Shown here piece by piece: positions 8,508 to 17,481 of a stretch of 64,000 nucleotides of DNA. Origin of the DNA: JAJPHF01 sp035293805. Its GTDB lineage: Bacteria > Chloroflexota > UBA6077 > JAJPHF01. A program made the translations under genes and the position numbers. Every line of letters begins with the position of its first letter. Within the stretch, counting starts at the first letter, position 1. The notes under the pieces are model-generated. The model saw only the letters and a list, made by a program, of their open reading frames with translations, had not been told where the DNA came from and made no database searches. Location: the NCBI GenBank assembly GCA_035293805.1, contig DATGMD010000001.1, forward strand, positions 149,265 through 213,264. The letters are read 5' to 3'.

Positions 8508-10019
8508 ATGCGCCGTGAATTGCCCAGCGTAGCACTGCTCATCGACTACGACAACCTGGAGATCGGCGCTAGCTATGATATGCCCGGCCGCCCGCTCGAC
8601 CTCGGCTGCGTGATCGAGCTGTGCCAGCGCTACGGGACCGTGGTGGTGGCGCGGGCCTACGCCGATTGGGGCGACCCCAACGAGCGGCTGGCGGTTTACG
8701 AATCGGGTATTGAGCCGTGCTTCGCGCCTATCTTCCGCACCACCGCCGACCAGCCTGGCAAGAGCCTGGCCGACACGGTGCTCGTCGCCGACGGCGTGGA
8801 CATCATCTGGCGCATCGCGCCGGAGGTCCTGGTGCTAGTGACGAGCGACAAGGACATCTTGCCACTCGCCCGGCTCGCGCGGCTGCGCGGGACGCGCACC
8901 GTCGTCGTCGGCAGCGATCGCACGGCTGTGCCGCTGCGGCGCCTGGCCGACGAGTACGTTACCTACCGGGACCTGGTGGCCGGGACCGGCGTGCCCGTGG
9001 CGACCCATCAAAAGGCGGGGCTGGTGCCGCTCTCGCGCGGCCAGTCCGAGCCGCGCGGCCCGCGCTTACTGCCCGAGCCGCGCCAGCCGGCCGCCGCAAG
9101 GCCGAACGTCCGCCGGCCGGTCGAGCCGCGCCGCGCGCCGACCAGCGCCGGCCCGCTGGGGGCGTCCGCGAGCGGTGCCGCCCCGGCGATGCCCAGCCCG
9201 GTCGCCGAGGGAGCGCCGCCCAACGGCCCGCTAGCGGCGCGCCCGCCGGCGGAGGTGGGCACGCACGCCGAGGAGCCGGGCGCGCAGACTGCGGCCGAGG
9301 CCGCTACCGCGTCGCGCCGCCGCCGGCGCCGCCGGGGCGGGCGCGGTTCGGGCGCGGCGGAGCCGGCGGCTGGCGCCGGCCTGGGCGCTCCCGGCAGTGC
9401 TGGGACGCTGGAAATGGAAGCGGCGCTGAGCGAGAGCGCCGAGATCGAGATGGGCGGGCCGCCGGAGGCGGCGCTGGCCGAGGGCGACGCGCTGGCGGAG
9501 GCCGCCGGCGCGGGCGCGAGCGTGCTCGCGGCGGAAGCGGCGGCGCCCGCGGGGGCGCCCGACGCGGAAGCGCTGGAGGAGGAAGTCGAGGCGCCGCCGC
9601 CTCCGCCCGCGCCGCGGCCGGTGTCGCCGACGGGCCGCCTGGGCTTCGCGTCGTTTGGATCGTTCGAAGAGACAGCGCCCGCCGCCGAGCCGCCGCGGGC
9701 CGTCGAGCCCGCGCCGATCGCGCCGACCGAGGCCGACCGCGCGGTTGCGACGATCGGCCCGGTCGAAGCGCCGCCGCTGGCGGTGGCGCTGGACGCCATG
9801 CCTGCGGCGGCCGCGCCGGCCGCCGAGACGCCGTCCGCCGAGGCGCCTGGCGAGGCGACCGCCGTGGCGACGGAGACAGCGGCGGAGGAGCCGGCGGGCG
9901 AGATACCGGCGGCGCCGCCCGCGCGGCGCCGCAGCCGCCCCACCGGCGGACGCGGGCGCCGCACGCGTGACCAGGTCGAAGCGGAGGCGGTAGCGACGAC
10001 CGAGGGCACGGCGCCCTGA
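8508..10019 (+). CDS. NYN-domain (PIN-like) putative ribonuclease with long low-complexity tail
   Basis: Residues about 5-150 form an NYN/DUF88 domain, the PIN-like nuclease fold. LLIDYDNLE supplies the first acidic site (Asp13, Asn16), followed by KSLADTVLVADGVD and LVTSDKDILPLARL, the usual acidic patch positions. The remaining 350 residues are Ala/Glu/Pro-rich and probably disordered, with an Arg run (SRRRRRRRGGRG) and a basic C-terminal patch (RRRSRPTGGRGRR) that could bind RNA. The ATG at 8508 is chosen because GAGGTG lies six bases upstream; a GTG at 8499 also fits the frame. NYN nucleases process RNA in known cases; the substrate here is unknown. hisB follows 28 bases later. Confidence 0.8.
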   Translation: MRRELPSVALLIDYDNLEIGASYDMPGRPLDLGCVIELCQRYGTVVVARAYADWGDPNERLAVYESGIEPCFAPIFRTTADQPGKSLADTVLVADGVDIIWRIAPEVLVLVTSDKDILPLARLARLRGTRTVVVGSDRTAVPLRRLADEYVTYRDLVAGTGVPVATHQKAGLVPLSRGQSEPRGPRLLPEPRQPAAARPNVRRPVEPRRAPTSAGPLGASASGAAPAMPSPVAEGAPPNGPLAARPPAEVGTHAEEPGAQTAAEAATASRRRRRRRGGRGSGAAEPAAGAGLGAPGSAGTLEMEAALSESAEIEMGGPPEAALAEGDALAEAAGAGASVLAAEAAAPAGAPDAEALEEEVEAPPPPPAPRPVSPTGRLGFASFGSFEETAPAAEPPRAVEPAPIAPTEADRAVATIGPVEAPPLAVALDAMPAAAAPAAETPSAEAPGEATAVATETAAEEPAGEIPAAPPARRRSRPTGGRGRRTRDQVEAEAVATTEGTAP

Positions 10020-10047
10020 GCCGAGTGGGCGGCCAGAGGAGCGTACG

Positions 10048-10644
10048 ATGGGCGAGCGCGTCGGCCGCTGCAGCCGCGAGACGCGCGAGACGCGGATCAC
10101 CGCTGAGTGGGTGCTCGACGGCAGCGGCCGCGCCGACGTGGCGAGCGGGGTCGGCTACCTCGACCACATGCTCGACTCGCTCGCGCGCCACGGCCTGTTC
10201 GACCTCCACCTGCGCGCCAGCGGCGACCTGCACGTGGACGAGCACCATACGGTCGAGGACGTGGCGATCGCGCTCGGCCGCGCGCTCGGCGAGGCGGTGG
10301 GCGACCGCCGCGGCCTGCGTCGCATGGGCGACGCGACCGTGCCGCTCGACGAGGCGCTGGCGCTCGTGGCCGTAGACCTGAGCGGACGCGGCCTCGCCAC
10401 ACTGGACATCCCGCTTCGGACGCCGCGCCTGGGCCAACTGCCGACGGAGATGGTGCCCCACTTCTTCCAGTCGCTCGCCATGGAAGCGCGCATCACCCTG
10501 CACGTGCACGTTCTGCGGGGCGAGAACGATCACCACAAGGTCGAGGCGGCCTTCAAGGCGTTCGCCAAGGCGCTCGACTGGGCCACCAGCATCGATCCCC
10601 GCGTCGCGGAGCAAGTGCCGAGCACCAAGGGCGTGCTCCAATAG
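10048..10644 (+). CDS. hisB: Imidazoleglycerol-phosphate dehydratase
   Basis: Sixth step of histidine synthesis, imidazole glycerol phosphate to imidazole acetol phosphate. The two metal-binding histidine motifs are plain: DEHHTVEDV and ENDHHKVE. YLDHMLDSLARHG is also typical. At 198 residues it is the monofunctional form without a phosphatase domain. A ribosome site AGAGGAG precedes the ATG. It is separated from hisGDC at 34-39 kb and sits between an NYN-domain gene and a PHP phosphoesterase. Confidence 0.96.
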   Translation: MGERVGRCSRETRETRITAEWVLDGSGRADVASGVGYLDHMLDSLARHGLFDLHLRASGDLHVDEHHTVEDVAIALGRALGEAVGDRRGLRRMGDATVPLDEALALVAVDLSGRGLATLDIPLRTPRLGQLPTEMVPHFFQSLAMEARITLHVHVLRGENDHHKVEAAFKAFAKALDWATSIDPRVAEQVPSTKGVLQ

Positions 10645-10747
10645 CGAGCGCCGCGTGAGCGTGCCGACGCGCTGGGCCGCGGCGGCGGGCGGTCGCGCCC
10701 CGCTGGCCGCGGCCCAAGGGCACTGCGCAGCGAGCGAGGCGGTCCCG

Positions 10748-11578
10748 GTGCCGGTCGACTTGCACCTGCACACGGCGCACTCGGACGGACGGCTGGCGCC
10801 CGCCGTGGTGGTCGAGGCGGCCGTGGCGCGCGGGCTGAAGACTATCGCTGTCGTCGATCACGACGTTGTTAGCGGCCTCGAGGAAGCCCGGGCCGCGGGC
10901 GAGCGGCTGGGCGTCGAGGTCATCGCCGGCGTCGAGCTGACGGCGCGCTGGCGCGGTCGGACCTGTCACATCCTGGGCTACGGCTTCGACCCCGCCACGC
11001 CGCGCCTTCACAAGACGCTGGCGCACGGCCGTGCCGCCGCGGAAGCGGCGGTGGCGGCGGCGCTGGACGCGCTCCGCGCGCGCGGCTACGACCTCTCGTC
11101 GGCCGACCTCGCGCGCTACCACGCCCGCTATCCCACGCCGACGACGCTGCTGCTCGCGCTCGTCCAGCGGCGCCTGCTGCGCTCGCGGGCCGATCTGCTC
11201 GCGATCCTGCCGCTGCTACGGGCGAGCGCGCAGGGGATGCCGGCGGCGGAGGCGATCGGGCTGATGCATGCCGCGGGCGGCGCCGCCGTGCTCGCGCACC
11301 CGGGCCGTCGCGCGCGCGGCGTCGCGCTCGACCGCGCGGCCGTCGCGGCCCTGGCGGCCGCGGGGCTCGACGGCGTCGAGGTCGTCCATCCTTCACACGA
11401 CGGGGCTCAGCGCGCAGCCTTTGGCGATCTGGCCGACGCGCTGGGCCTGGTTGCCACTGGCGGCTCCGACTGGCACGGGCGCCCGCGCGACCCGCTCCCC
11501 GGGAGCCTCGGCGTGGACGGCACGCGGTTCGCGCGCCTCCGCGCTCGCATTGAGCAGCGCCGCGCTGCCGTCTCCTGA
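10748..11578 (+). CDS. PHP-domain phosphoesterase
   Basis: A metal-dependent PHP hydrolase. The metal-binding motifs are DLHLHTAHSDG at the very start, VVDHD, AGVELT, AVLAHPGRR and TGGSDWHG. This layout, with a helical insert in the middle, resembles TrpH/YciV-type proteins (RNase AM or nucleoside bisphosphate phosphatase). The GTG at 10748 is preferred since it places the PHP motif at the N-terminus and has GAGG eight bases upstream; a GTG at 10655 would add 31 low-complexity residues. Being next to hisB makes a histidinol-phosphatase role possible, but that is inference only. Confidence 0.85.
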   Translation: MPVDLHLHTAHSDGRLAPAVVVEAAVARGLKTIAVVDHDVVSGLEEARAAGERLGVEVIAGVELTARWRGRTCHILGYGFDPATPRLHKTLAHGRAAAEAAVAAALDALRARGYDLSSADLARYHARYPTPTTLLLALVQRRLLRSRADLLAILPLLRASAQGMPAAEAIGLMHAAGGAAVLAHPGRRARGVALDRAAVAALAAAGLDGVEVVHPSHDGAQRAAFGDLADALGLVATGGSDWHGRPRDPLPGSLGVDGTRFARLRARIEQRRAAVS

Positions 11579-11600
11579 CGCGCCGCCAGCTAGCCGCCGC

Positions 11601-12749
11601 TTACGACGAGCGCGCCGCTAACGTCACGGCGACGGTGCTGGGAACGCGGTTGCGGACCACGGTGAGCTGGAGGAGGTCGCCGGGATGGTGGGCCTGTAGC
11701 TGGCGAGGGAGCGTGCTCTCGTCTTGCAGGGGCTGGCCATCGACCTGGGTGATCAGGTCGCCGCGCTGGAGGCCGATCTGCGCGGCTGGCGAACCGGGCT
11801 GGACGCGCAGGACGAGCGCGCCGGGGGTGGCGACGCCGGCGAGTTGTTGCGCATCGGCGGGGCCGGCCCAGGCGTAGGCGATGCCGAGCGAGGCGTGGAC
11901 CACGTGCCCGGTCGCGGTCAGCTCCTGGGCGATGGGCTTGACGGTGTTGATCGCGATGGCGAAGCCGATCCCCTGGATCGGGTTGCCCTCCTCGTCCGAG
12001 CCGGCGACGAGGGTGTTGATGCCCACGACCTCGCCGTTCAGGTTCACGAGCGGCCCGCCGGAGTTGCCGGGATTGATAGCGGCGTCGGTCTGGATCAGGT
12101 CGTACAGTCGGGGACCGGGCAGCCCCGACGGGCCGGCCGGCTCCTCGATCGTGCGCCCGAGCGCGCCCACGACGCCCGCGGTCACGGTCGGGCCGCCCGG
12201 CAGCCCGAGGGCGTTGCCGATGGCCACCACCCAGTCGCCCACGGCTAACTGGCTGGAATCGCCCAGCGGCGCCTGCGGGAGGTTCGTGCCGTCGATCTGC
12301 ACGACGGCCACGTCGGTGTCCGGATCGGCGCCGACCAGGCGGCCATCGAACGTACGCCCGTCGGGCAGCGCCACCGTGAGCGACCGCGCGCCGGCAACCA
12401 CGTGCTGACTGGTGAGGATGTGGCCCGCGCTGTCGATCACGACGCCCGAGCCGATGCCGGTGTCGGGGCTGCTCGCGCCCGTCAGCAGGTCCAGGCTGCT
12501 GGTGCCCAGCTGGGAGACGATCTGGACGACGGCCGGGCGGATGCGCTCGGCTACCTCGCGGACGGTGAGCGGGCCAGCGCCCGGCACCTGGACTTGCGAC
12601 ACGTCTGGTCCGGACATGCGGTCCGCGCCGGCCGCGGCCAGGGCGTTCGTCGCGGCCGGCCCCAGGGAGGCGCCCCAGAGCGCGCCGATAGTGACCACGA
12701 GCAGGAGTACTCGGCCTCGTCCTTGCCGACGATCGTGTCGCGCTGCCAT
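11601..12749 (-). CDS. HtrA/DegP-type serine protease with PDZ domain
   Basis: An envelope quality-control protease. A basic N-terminus and one hydrophobic segment (about 13-38) form a signal peptide or anchor, so the enzyme acts outside the membrane. The trypsin-like triad is His116 (LTSQHVV), Asp146 (DTDVAVV) and Ser230 (NPGNSGGP). One PDZ domain covers about 280-375, including LVLRVQPGSPAAQIGLQRGD. The length of 382 residues fits the single-PDZ group. GGAGGG lies eight bases before the ATG. It lies 171 bases downstream of purS on the same strand and may have its own promoter. Confidence 0.93.
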   Translation of the reverse strand: MAARHDRRQGRGRVLLLVVTIGALWGASLGPAATNALAAAGADRMSGPDVSQVQVPGAGPLTVREVAERIRPAVVQIVSQLGTSSLDLLTGASSPDTGIGSGVVIDSAGHILTSQHVVAGARSLTVALPDGRTFDGRLVGADPDTDVAVVQIDGTNLPQAPLGDSSQLAVGDWVVAIGNALGLPGGPTVTAGVVGALGRTIEEPAGPSGLPGPRLYDLIQTDAAINPGNSGGPLVNLNGEVVGINTLVAGSDEEGNPIQGIGFAIAINTVKPIAQELTATGHVVHASLGIAYAWAGPADAQQLAGVATPGALVLRVQPGSPAAQIGLQRGDLITQVDGQPLQDESTLPRQLQAHHPGDLLQLTVVRNRVPSTVAVTLAARSS

Positions 12750-12920
12750 GTGCTCAGCCCTCCGCCCTCGTTGTGCCGCACGCTGCCGGCAGCCGCGGCG
12801 GCTGTCCCGCAGGTTAGCGGGGAGCGGTCGCCGCCCCTCGCGGCCGGCCGGGCTCGCGGTTGTCGGCGGGAAGCAGACAGCAACCTGTATGCCAGCATCG
12901 GGGGGCAGGGGCCTGGACTG

Positions 12921-13202
12921 CTAATGCGCCGGGGGCGCGGCGGAGGCCGCGTTCGGGGCCTCGTCGAGCGCGTAACGGTAGTCCTCGATGACAGGATTCG
13001 CCAGCAGGCGGCGGCACATCTCGTCTACCTGGCGCTCGGCGGCCGCGCGGTCGGGCGCCGCCAGCCGCACCTCCAGGTACTTGCCCAGCCGCACGCTCTC
13101 CACGCCGGTGTAGCCAAGCTGGTGCAGCCCGCCCATCACGGCGAGCCCTTGCGGGTCGTTCACCACGGGCTTCAACGTCACGTGGATCCGCGCGAGCCAC
13201 AT
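12921..13202 (-). CDS. purS: Phosphoribosylformylglycinamidine synthase subunit PurS
   Basis: Small accessory subunit of the three-part FGAM synthase (PurS-PurQ-PurL). The 93-residue protein shows the family features: ARIHVTLKPVVNDPQG, a central LGYTGVESVRLGKYLEV and the C-terminal NPVIEDYRY. An Ala/Pro-rich extension follows. GGGGAG lies six bases before the ATG. It is the last gene of the purine cluster; purQ and purL, which usually follow, are not in this window. Confidence 0.94.
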   Translation of the reverse strand: MWLARIHVTLKPVVNDPQGLAVMGGLHQLGYTGVESVRLGKYLEVRLAAPDRAAAERQVDEMCRRLLANPVIEDYRYALDEAPNAASAAPPAH

Positions 13203-13315
13203 CGTTTGCTCCCCCGCTCTCCGGGCTCGATAGGAGCGGCGCGGTGCCCCACACAGCGCTGTTCGCCTCCGCCGCTCTCCTCAGACGCCGGGGTTGCGGC
13301 CAGCGGTGCCGTTCT

Positions 13316-14233
13316 CTAGCTGTGCGCGAGCCGCTGGTACGCCTCGCGGTACTTGTCGGACGTAGTGCGGACGACGTCCTCGGGCAGGGGCGGCGGCGGC
13401 GGCTCCTTGTTCCAGCCCGTCGTCTCCAGGTAGTCGCGCAGGTACTGCTTGTCGAAGCTCGGCTGCGGCCCGCCGGGCTGGTACTGGTCGGCCGGCCAGA
13501 AGCGCGACGAGTCGGGCGTCAGCACTTCGTCGATCAGGATCAGGCGGCCGTCGAGCAGGCCGAACTCGAACTTCGTGTCGGCGATGATGATGCCACGCTC
13601 GCGGCCGTACTCCTCGGCGTGGGCGTACAGCTTCAGGCTCGTCGTCGTGATCAGTGCCGTCAGCTCGTCGCCCACGCGGTTCGCCATGTCGGCGACGGAG
13701 ATGTTGACGTCGTGGCCCGTGTCTTCCTTGGTGGACGGCGTGAAGCGCGGCTCGGGCAGGCGGTCGGACTCGCGCAGGCCGGGCGGCAGCGGCTCGCCGG
13801 CGAGGGTGCCGTGGCGCTTGTACTCGGCCCAGCCCGAGCCGGCCAGGTAGCCGCGTACGACGCACTCGATGTCGACGCGCTGCGTCTTGCGCACGACCAT
13901 GCTGCGGCCCTCCAGCTCCGGGTGGGCGCGCGCCAGGTCGGGCAGCGCCGCGGCCACGTCGGTCGTCACGAGCTGGTTCTCCACGATGCCGGCGGTGCGG
14001 CCGAGCCAGAAGGCCGTGAGCGCCGTCAGCACGATCCCCTTGCCGGGGATCAGCGAGTCCATGACCACGTCGAACGCCGAGATGCGGTCGCTCGTGACCA
14101 TCAGCAGCCGGTCGCCCAGGTCGTACATGTCGCGGACCTTGCCGCGGCTGAAGCGCGGTAGCTCTAAGTCAGTGCCGCCGACCGGCGCTGGCGCCGGCCC
14201 GCCCTCGAGAAATGGGTGATGCATCTTCGCCAT
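13316..14233 (-). CDS. purC: Phosphoribosylaminoimidazole-succinocarboxamide synthase (SAICAR synthetase)
   Basis: Joins CAIR and aspartate using ATP. Recognisable segments are the N-terminal FSRGKVRDMYDLGDRLLMV, SDRISAFDVV, the VVRGYLAGSGW motif and IIADTKFEFG. The protein is the longer form (about 305 residues). Several starts are close together: TTG 14236, ATG 14233 and ATG 14224; ATG 14233 is chosen, with GGGGAG only three bases upstream. The short gap to purB carries TCAGC-type repeats. Confidence 0.95.
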   Translation of the reverse strand: MAKMHHPFLEGGPAPAPVGGTDLELPRFSRGKVRDMYDLGDRLLMVTSDRISAFDVVMDSLIPGKGIVLTALTAFWLGRTAGIVENQLVTTDVAAALPDLARAHPELEGRSMVVRKTQRVDIECVVRGYLAGSGWAEYKRHGTLAGEPLPPGLRESDRLPEPRFTPSTKEDTGHDVNISVADMANRVGDELTALITTTSLKLYAHAEEYGRERGIIIADTKFEFGLLDGRLILIDEVLTPDSSRFWPADQYQPGGPQPSFDKQYLRDYLETTGWNKEPPPPPLPEDVVRTTSDKYREAYQRLAHS

Positions 14234-14245
14234 CAACTCCCCAGC

Positions 14246-14374
14246 AAATTAGCTATCAGCTATCAGCGGTCAGCTCGCAGCTATCAGCAGGCAGTCCGCG
14301 GGTTAGCGCGCTCGACCGGCGGGCAGCGCTTCTCCATCTGCGGAGGGCTGACCGCTGGCCGCTGACGGCTCGTC
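14246..14374. repeat. TCAGC-rich dispersed repeat at the purB/purC junction
   Basis: Degenerate tandem units such as GCTATCAGCTATCAGCGGTCAG fill 14249-14290, and GGCTGACCGCTGGCCGCTGACGGCT lies at 14346-14370 inside the last codons of purB. Matching stretches occur at 17478-17510, 17573-17607, 19329-19466, 36483-36500 and 36560-36597. They mark a repeat family that has colonised operon junctions; the end of PurB (SAASGQPSADG) is read from it. Confidence 0.7.
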
Positions 14375-15661
14375 TAGCCCCAACCGCGCAAACGTCGTGT
14401 CGATCTCGCGCAGGTGGTAGGCGGGGTCGAACAGCGCCGCCAGCTCGTCGGGCGTGAGCCGCGCCTGCACGCGCGGATCGGCCGCCAGCGACTCGCGGAA
14501 GTTGCCGGCGTCGGCCCAGGCCTGCTTGGCGTGGCGCTGCACCAGCTCGTAGGCCTCCTGCCGCCCGAGGCCCTTCTCGACCAGCGCGAGCAGCACGCGG
14601 CCAGAGTACACCAGGCCGCCCGCGTTGTCGAGGTTGCGCCGCATGCGCTCCGGAAAGACGTCGAGCCCGTCCATGACGCGCTCGAAGGTGCGCAGCATGT
14701 AGTCGAGCGCCAGGCAGGCGTCGGGCAGGATGATGCGCTCGACCGACGAGTGGCTGATGTCGCGCTCGTGCCAGAGCACGACGTCTTCCAGCGCCGGCGT
14801 GGCCGCGCTGCGCACCACGCGCGCGAGGCCGCAGATGCGCTCGGCCAGCTCCGGGTTGCGCTTGTGGGGCATGGCCGACGAGCCTTGCTGGCCCGAGGCG
14901 AACGGCTCGGCCACCTCGCCCACCTCGGTGCGCTGGAGGCCGCGCAGCTCCGTCGCCATCTTCTCCAGCGACGCCGCGATGAGCGCCAGCGCCAGCACGA
15001 ACTCGGCGTGGCGGTCGCGCTGCACGATCTGGGTGCCGGCCTCCTCGGGCCGCAGCCCCAGCTCGCGGCAGACGTACTCCTCGACGGCCGGCGGCACATT
15101 CGCGTGCGTGCCGACCGCCCCCGCGATCTTGCCCACGGCCACCGCCTCGCGTGCCCGGGCGAGGCGTGCCTGGTGGCGGCGAATCTCGGCCACCCACACC
15201 GCCAGCTTGTGCCCGAAGGTCGTCGGCTCGGCCTGGATGCCGTGCGTGCGCCCCACCATCACCGTGTGCTTGTGGCGCACCGCCTGCCGCGCCAGGACCG
15301 CCTCGACGCGCGCCAGGTCGGCGGCGAGGATGTCGCAGGCCTCCACGAGCACGGCCCCCAGCGCCGTGTCCAGCACGTCGGACGAGGTGAGCCCCAGGTG
15401 AATGAAGCGCCCCGCCGGGCCGACGCTCTCGGCCACCGCGCGGACGAACGACAGCATGTCGTGGTGGCTCTCGGCCTCGATCTCGGCCATGCGCGCGCGG
15501 TTCAGGGTGGCGCCGCGGATCGCGGTCATGTCGTCCCGCGGGATGGCACCCAGCTCGGCCCACGCCTCGCAGGCGAGAATCTCGACGCGCAGCCACTTGG
15601 CGAGCTTGTTCTCTTCCGACCAGACGCGCTTCATCTCGGGGAAGGTGTAGCGCTCGATCAT
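14303..15661 (-). CDS. purB: Adenylosuccinate lyase
   Basis: Cleaves SAICAR to AICAR and adenylosuccinate to AMP. The fumarase/aspartase superfamily signature reads GSSAMPHKRNPE, with SPRASK-type upstream residues VMVGRTHGIQAEP and TSSDVLDTALG. Length is 452 residues, normal. The last 20 or so residues (PSAASGQPSADGEALPAG) come from repeat DNA and are probably not functional. GGAG sits eight bases before the ATG at 15661, in the gap after the purDE stop. It links the IMP and AMP branches in this purine cluster. Confidence 0.96.
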   Translation of the reverse strand: MIERYTFPEMKRVWSEENKLAKWLRVEILACEAWAELGAIPRDDMTAIRGATLNRARMAEIEAESHHDMLSFVRAVAESVGPAGRFIHLGLTSSDVLDTALGAVLVEACDILAADLARVEAVLARQAVRHKHTVMVGRTHGIQAEPTTFGHKLAVWVAEIRRHQARLARAREAVAVGKIAGAVGTHANVPPAVEEYVCRELGLRPEEAGTQIVQRDRHAEFVLALALIAASLEKMATELRGLQRTEVGEVAEPFASGQQGSSAMPHKRNPELAERICGLARVVRSAATPALEDVVLWHERDISHSSVERIILPDACLALDYMLRTFERVMDGLDVFPERMRRNLDNAGGLVYSGRVLLALVEKGLGRQEAYELVQRHAKQAWADAGNFRESLAADPRVQARLTPDELAALFDPAYHLREIDTTFARLGLDEPSAASGQPSADGEALPAGRAR

Positions 15662-15672
15662 CGGCCCTGCTC

Positions 15673-17481
15673 CTAGCCCCGGCTCGCTCCCCCGGCCGGC
15701 GGGGGGCTAGCAGTGGCGGCCGCGCCCTGCGACTGCTGGCGGCGGAAGGCCTCGTAGCGCTCGCGCACGCCCGCGTCGCCCTGGCCGATGATCGCGGCGG
15801 CCAGGTAGGCGGCGTTGCGCGCGCCGGCGCTGCCGATGCCGACGGTGGCGACGGGCACGCCGGGCGGCATCTGGACGATGGCGTAGAGCGCGTCGAGGCC
15901 GCGCAGGTCGCCGGCGGCGAGCGGCACGCCGATCACCGGCAGCGTCGTCCACGACGCCAGGACGCCCGGCAGGTGCGCGGCCATGCCCGCACCCGCGATG
16001 ATGACGCGCAGCCCGCGCTCGACCGCGCCGCGGCCGTACTCGCCCACGCGCTCCGGCGTGCGGTGGGCTGACATGACGAGCATCTCGTGCGGCACGCCGA
16101 GCGCCGCCAGCGTGTCCGCGCAATTCTGCATTACCTGCCGGTCGCTCTCACTGCCCATGATGATGCCGACCAGCGGCTTCGTGTCGTCGGCCCCTCCGGC
16201 CATCGCAGGCATCGCAACCTCCCGTGCCGCCACGTCGCGGCGGTAGTGTGCGCCCTCGAACTGAATCGCTGCCGCCCCCGCGTAGGCGCGCGCCCGCGCC
16301 GCCGCCAGCGTGGGCGCCACGGCTGTCACCGTCAGCACTCGCCCCCCAGCCGTCACCACTTGCCCCGCGGCCGCCCGCGTCCCCGCATGGAAGACCAATA
16401 CGTCCGCGGGCAGCGCGTCGAGCCCCTGAATCGGCTGGCCCGTCGCATAGTTGCCCGGGTAGCCACCCGCGGCCAGCACCACGCCGCAGCAGGTCGCATC
16501 CCGCCAGCGCACGGCAATCTCGTCGAGATGGCCCTGCACGACCGCCTGGGCGACCTCGACGAGGTCGCTCTCCAGCAGTGGGAGCACCACCTGCGTCTCG
16601 GGGTCGCCGAAGCGGCAGTTGAACTCCAGCACCTTCGGCCCGTCGGCCGTCAGCATAAGCCCGGCGTAGAGCAGGCCGCGGTAGGGCCGCCCTGCAGCCG
16701 CGAGCGCGGCCAGCGTTGGCTCCAGGATCTCGCGCTGTACCCGGGCCATGAGCGCCGGCGTCGCCAGCGCGGGCGGGGCGTAAGCGCCCATGCCGCCCGT
16801 GTTCGGCCCCGTGTCGTCGTCGCCCACGCGCTTGTAGTCGCGGGCCGGCACCATCGGCACGACGGTCTGGCCGTCCGCGAACGCCAGGACCGATAGCTCC
16901 TGGCCTTCCAGGCACTCCTCGATCAGCACGCGCTCGCCGGCCGCGCCGAACGCGCGCTCGACCAGGCAGGCGTCGATCGCCGCCTCGGCCGCGGCGCGCG
17001 TCTGCGCCACCGTCACGCCCTTGCCGGCGGCCAGTCCGTCAGCCTTCACGACGACCGGCAGGCCGAACGCGTCCAGCGCCCGCCGCGCCGCGTCGCGGTC
17101 GGTCGCCACGACAAAGCGCGCGGTGGGGATGCCGTGGCGCTGCATGAGGTCTTTCGCCCAGGCCTTGCTCGCCTCGATCTCGGCCGCGGCCCGGGACGGC
17201 CCGAAGACGGCCAGGCCGCGGGCGGCCAGCGTGTCGGCCAGGCCGGCCACCAGCGGCGCCTCCGGCCCGACGATCGTCAGGTCGACGGGGTGCTCCGCCA
17301 CCCAGCGCACCAGCGCCGACACGTCCTCGGCGCCGATCGGCACGTTCTCGGCCAGCGCGGCCGTGCCGGCGTTGCCCGGCGCGCAGTACAGCGTGGGGCG
17401 CGTGGGGCTCTGGGCGAGCTTCCACAGCAGGGCGTGCTCGCGGGCGCCGCCGCCGACGACCAGGATCTTCGGACGAGCCAT
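15673..17481 (-). CDS. purD/purE: PurD-PurE fusion: GAR synthetase and N5-CAIR mutase in one frame
   Basis: Residues 1 to about 420 are phosphoribosylamine-glycine ligase: VVGGGAREHAL, SRAAAEIEASKAWAKDLM, VVKADGLAAGKGV and FNCRFGDPETQ are ATP-grasp PurD motifs. Residues 435 to about 585 are PurE: GIIMGSESD, the active-site MSAHRTP (470-476, His473) and IAGAGMAAHLPGV. The link is the short AREVAMPAMAGGADDT with no stop. A strong GGGAGG (16218-16223) lies five bases before the ATG at 16212 (Met424), so PurE may also be made separately. The PurD start has no ribosome site; it abuts a TCAGC repeat. PurK is not seen nearby. Confidence 0.93.
   Translation of the reverse strand: MARPKILVVGGGAREHALLWKLAQSPTRPTLYCAPGNAGTAALAENVPIGAEDVSALVRWVAEHPVDLTIVGPEAPLVAGLADTLAARGLAVFGPSRAAAEIEASKAWAKDLMQRHGIPTARFVVATDRDAARRALDAFGLPVVVKADGLAAGKGVTVAQTRAAAEAAIDACLVERAFGAAGERVLIEECLEGQELSVLAFADGQTVVPMVPARDYKRVGDDDTGPNTGGMGAYAPPALATPALMARVQREILEPTLAALAAAGRPYRGLLYAGLMLTADGPKVLEFNCRFGDPETQVVLPLLESDLVEVAQAVVQGHLDEIAVRWRDATCCGVVLAAGGYPGNYATGQPIQGLDALPADVLVFHAGTRAAAGQVVTAGGRVLTVTAVAPTLAAARARAYAGAAAIQFEGAHYRRDVAAREVAMPAMAGGADDTKPLVGIIMGSESDRQVMQNCADTLAALGVPHEMLVMSAHRTPERVGEYGRGAVERGLRVIIAGAGMAAHLPGVLASWTTLPVIGVPLAAGDLRGLDALYAIVQMPPGVPVATVGIGSAGARNAAYLAAAIIGQGDAGVRERYEAFRRQQSQGAAATASPPPAGGASRG
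16210..16223 (-). promoter_or_regulatory. Internal ribosome binding site ahead of the PurE part
   Basis: On the minus strand GGGAGG (16218-16223) is five bases from ATG (16210-16212), which encodes Met424 of the PurD-PurE frame, exactly where a free PurE would begin. Strength and spacing are as good as those of the other genes here, whereas the upstream PurD start has none. This suggests that purE was once a separate gene whose preceding purD stop was lost. Confidence 0.6.

Noticed and set aside
9304..10773. Long minus-strand frame of 489 codons over the NYN gene and hisB
   Set aside because: Antisense to the low-complexity tail and hisB; Arg/Ala/Pro-rich with no family motif, a by-product of high GC at third positions.
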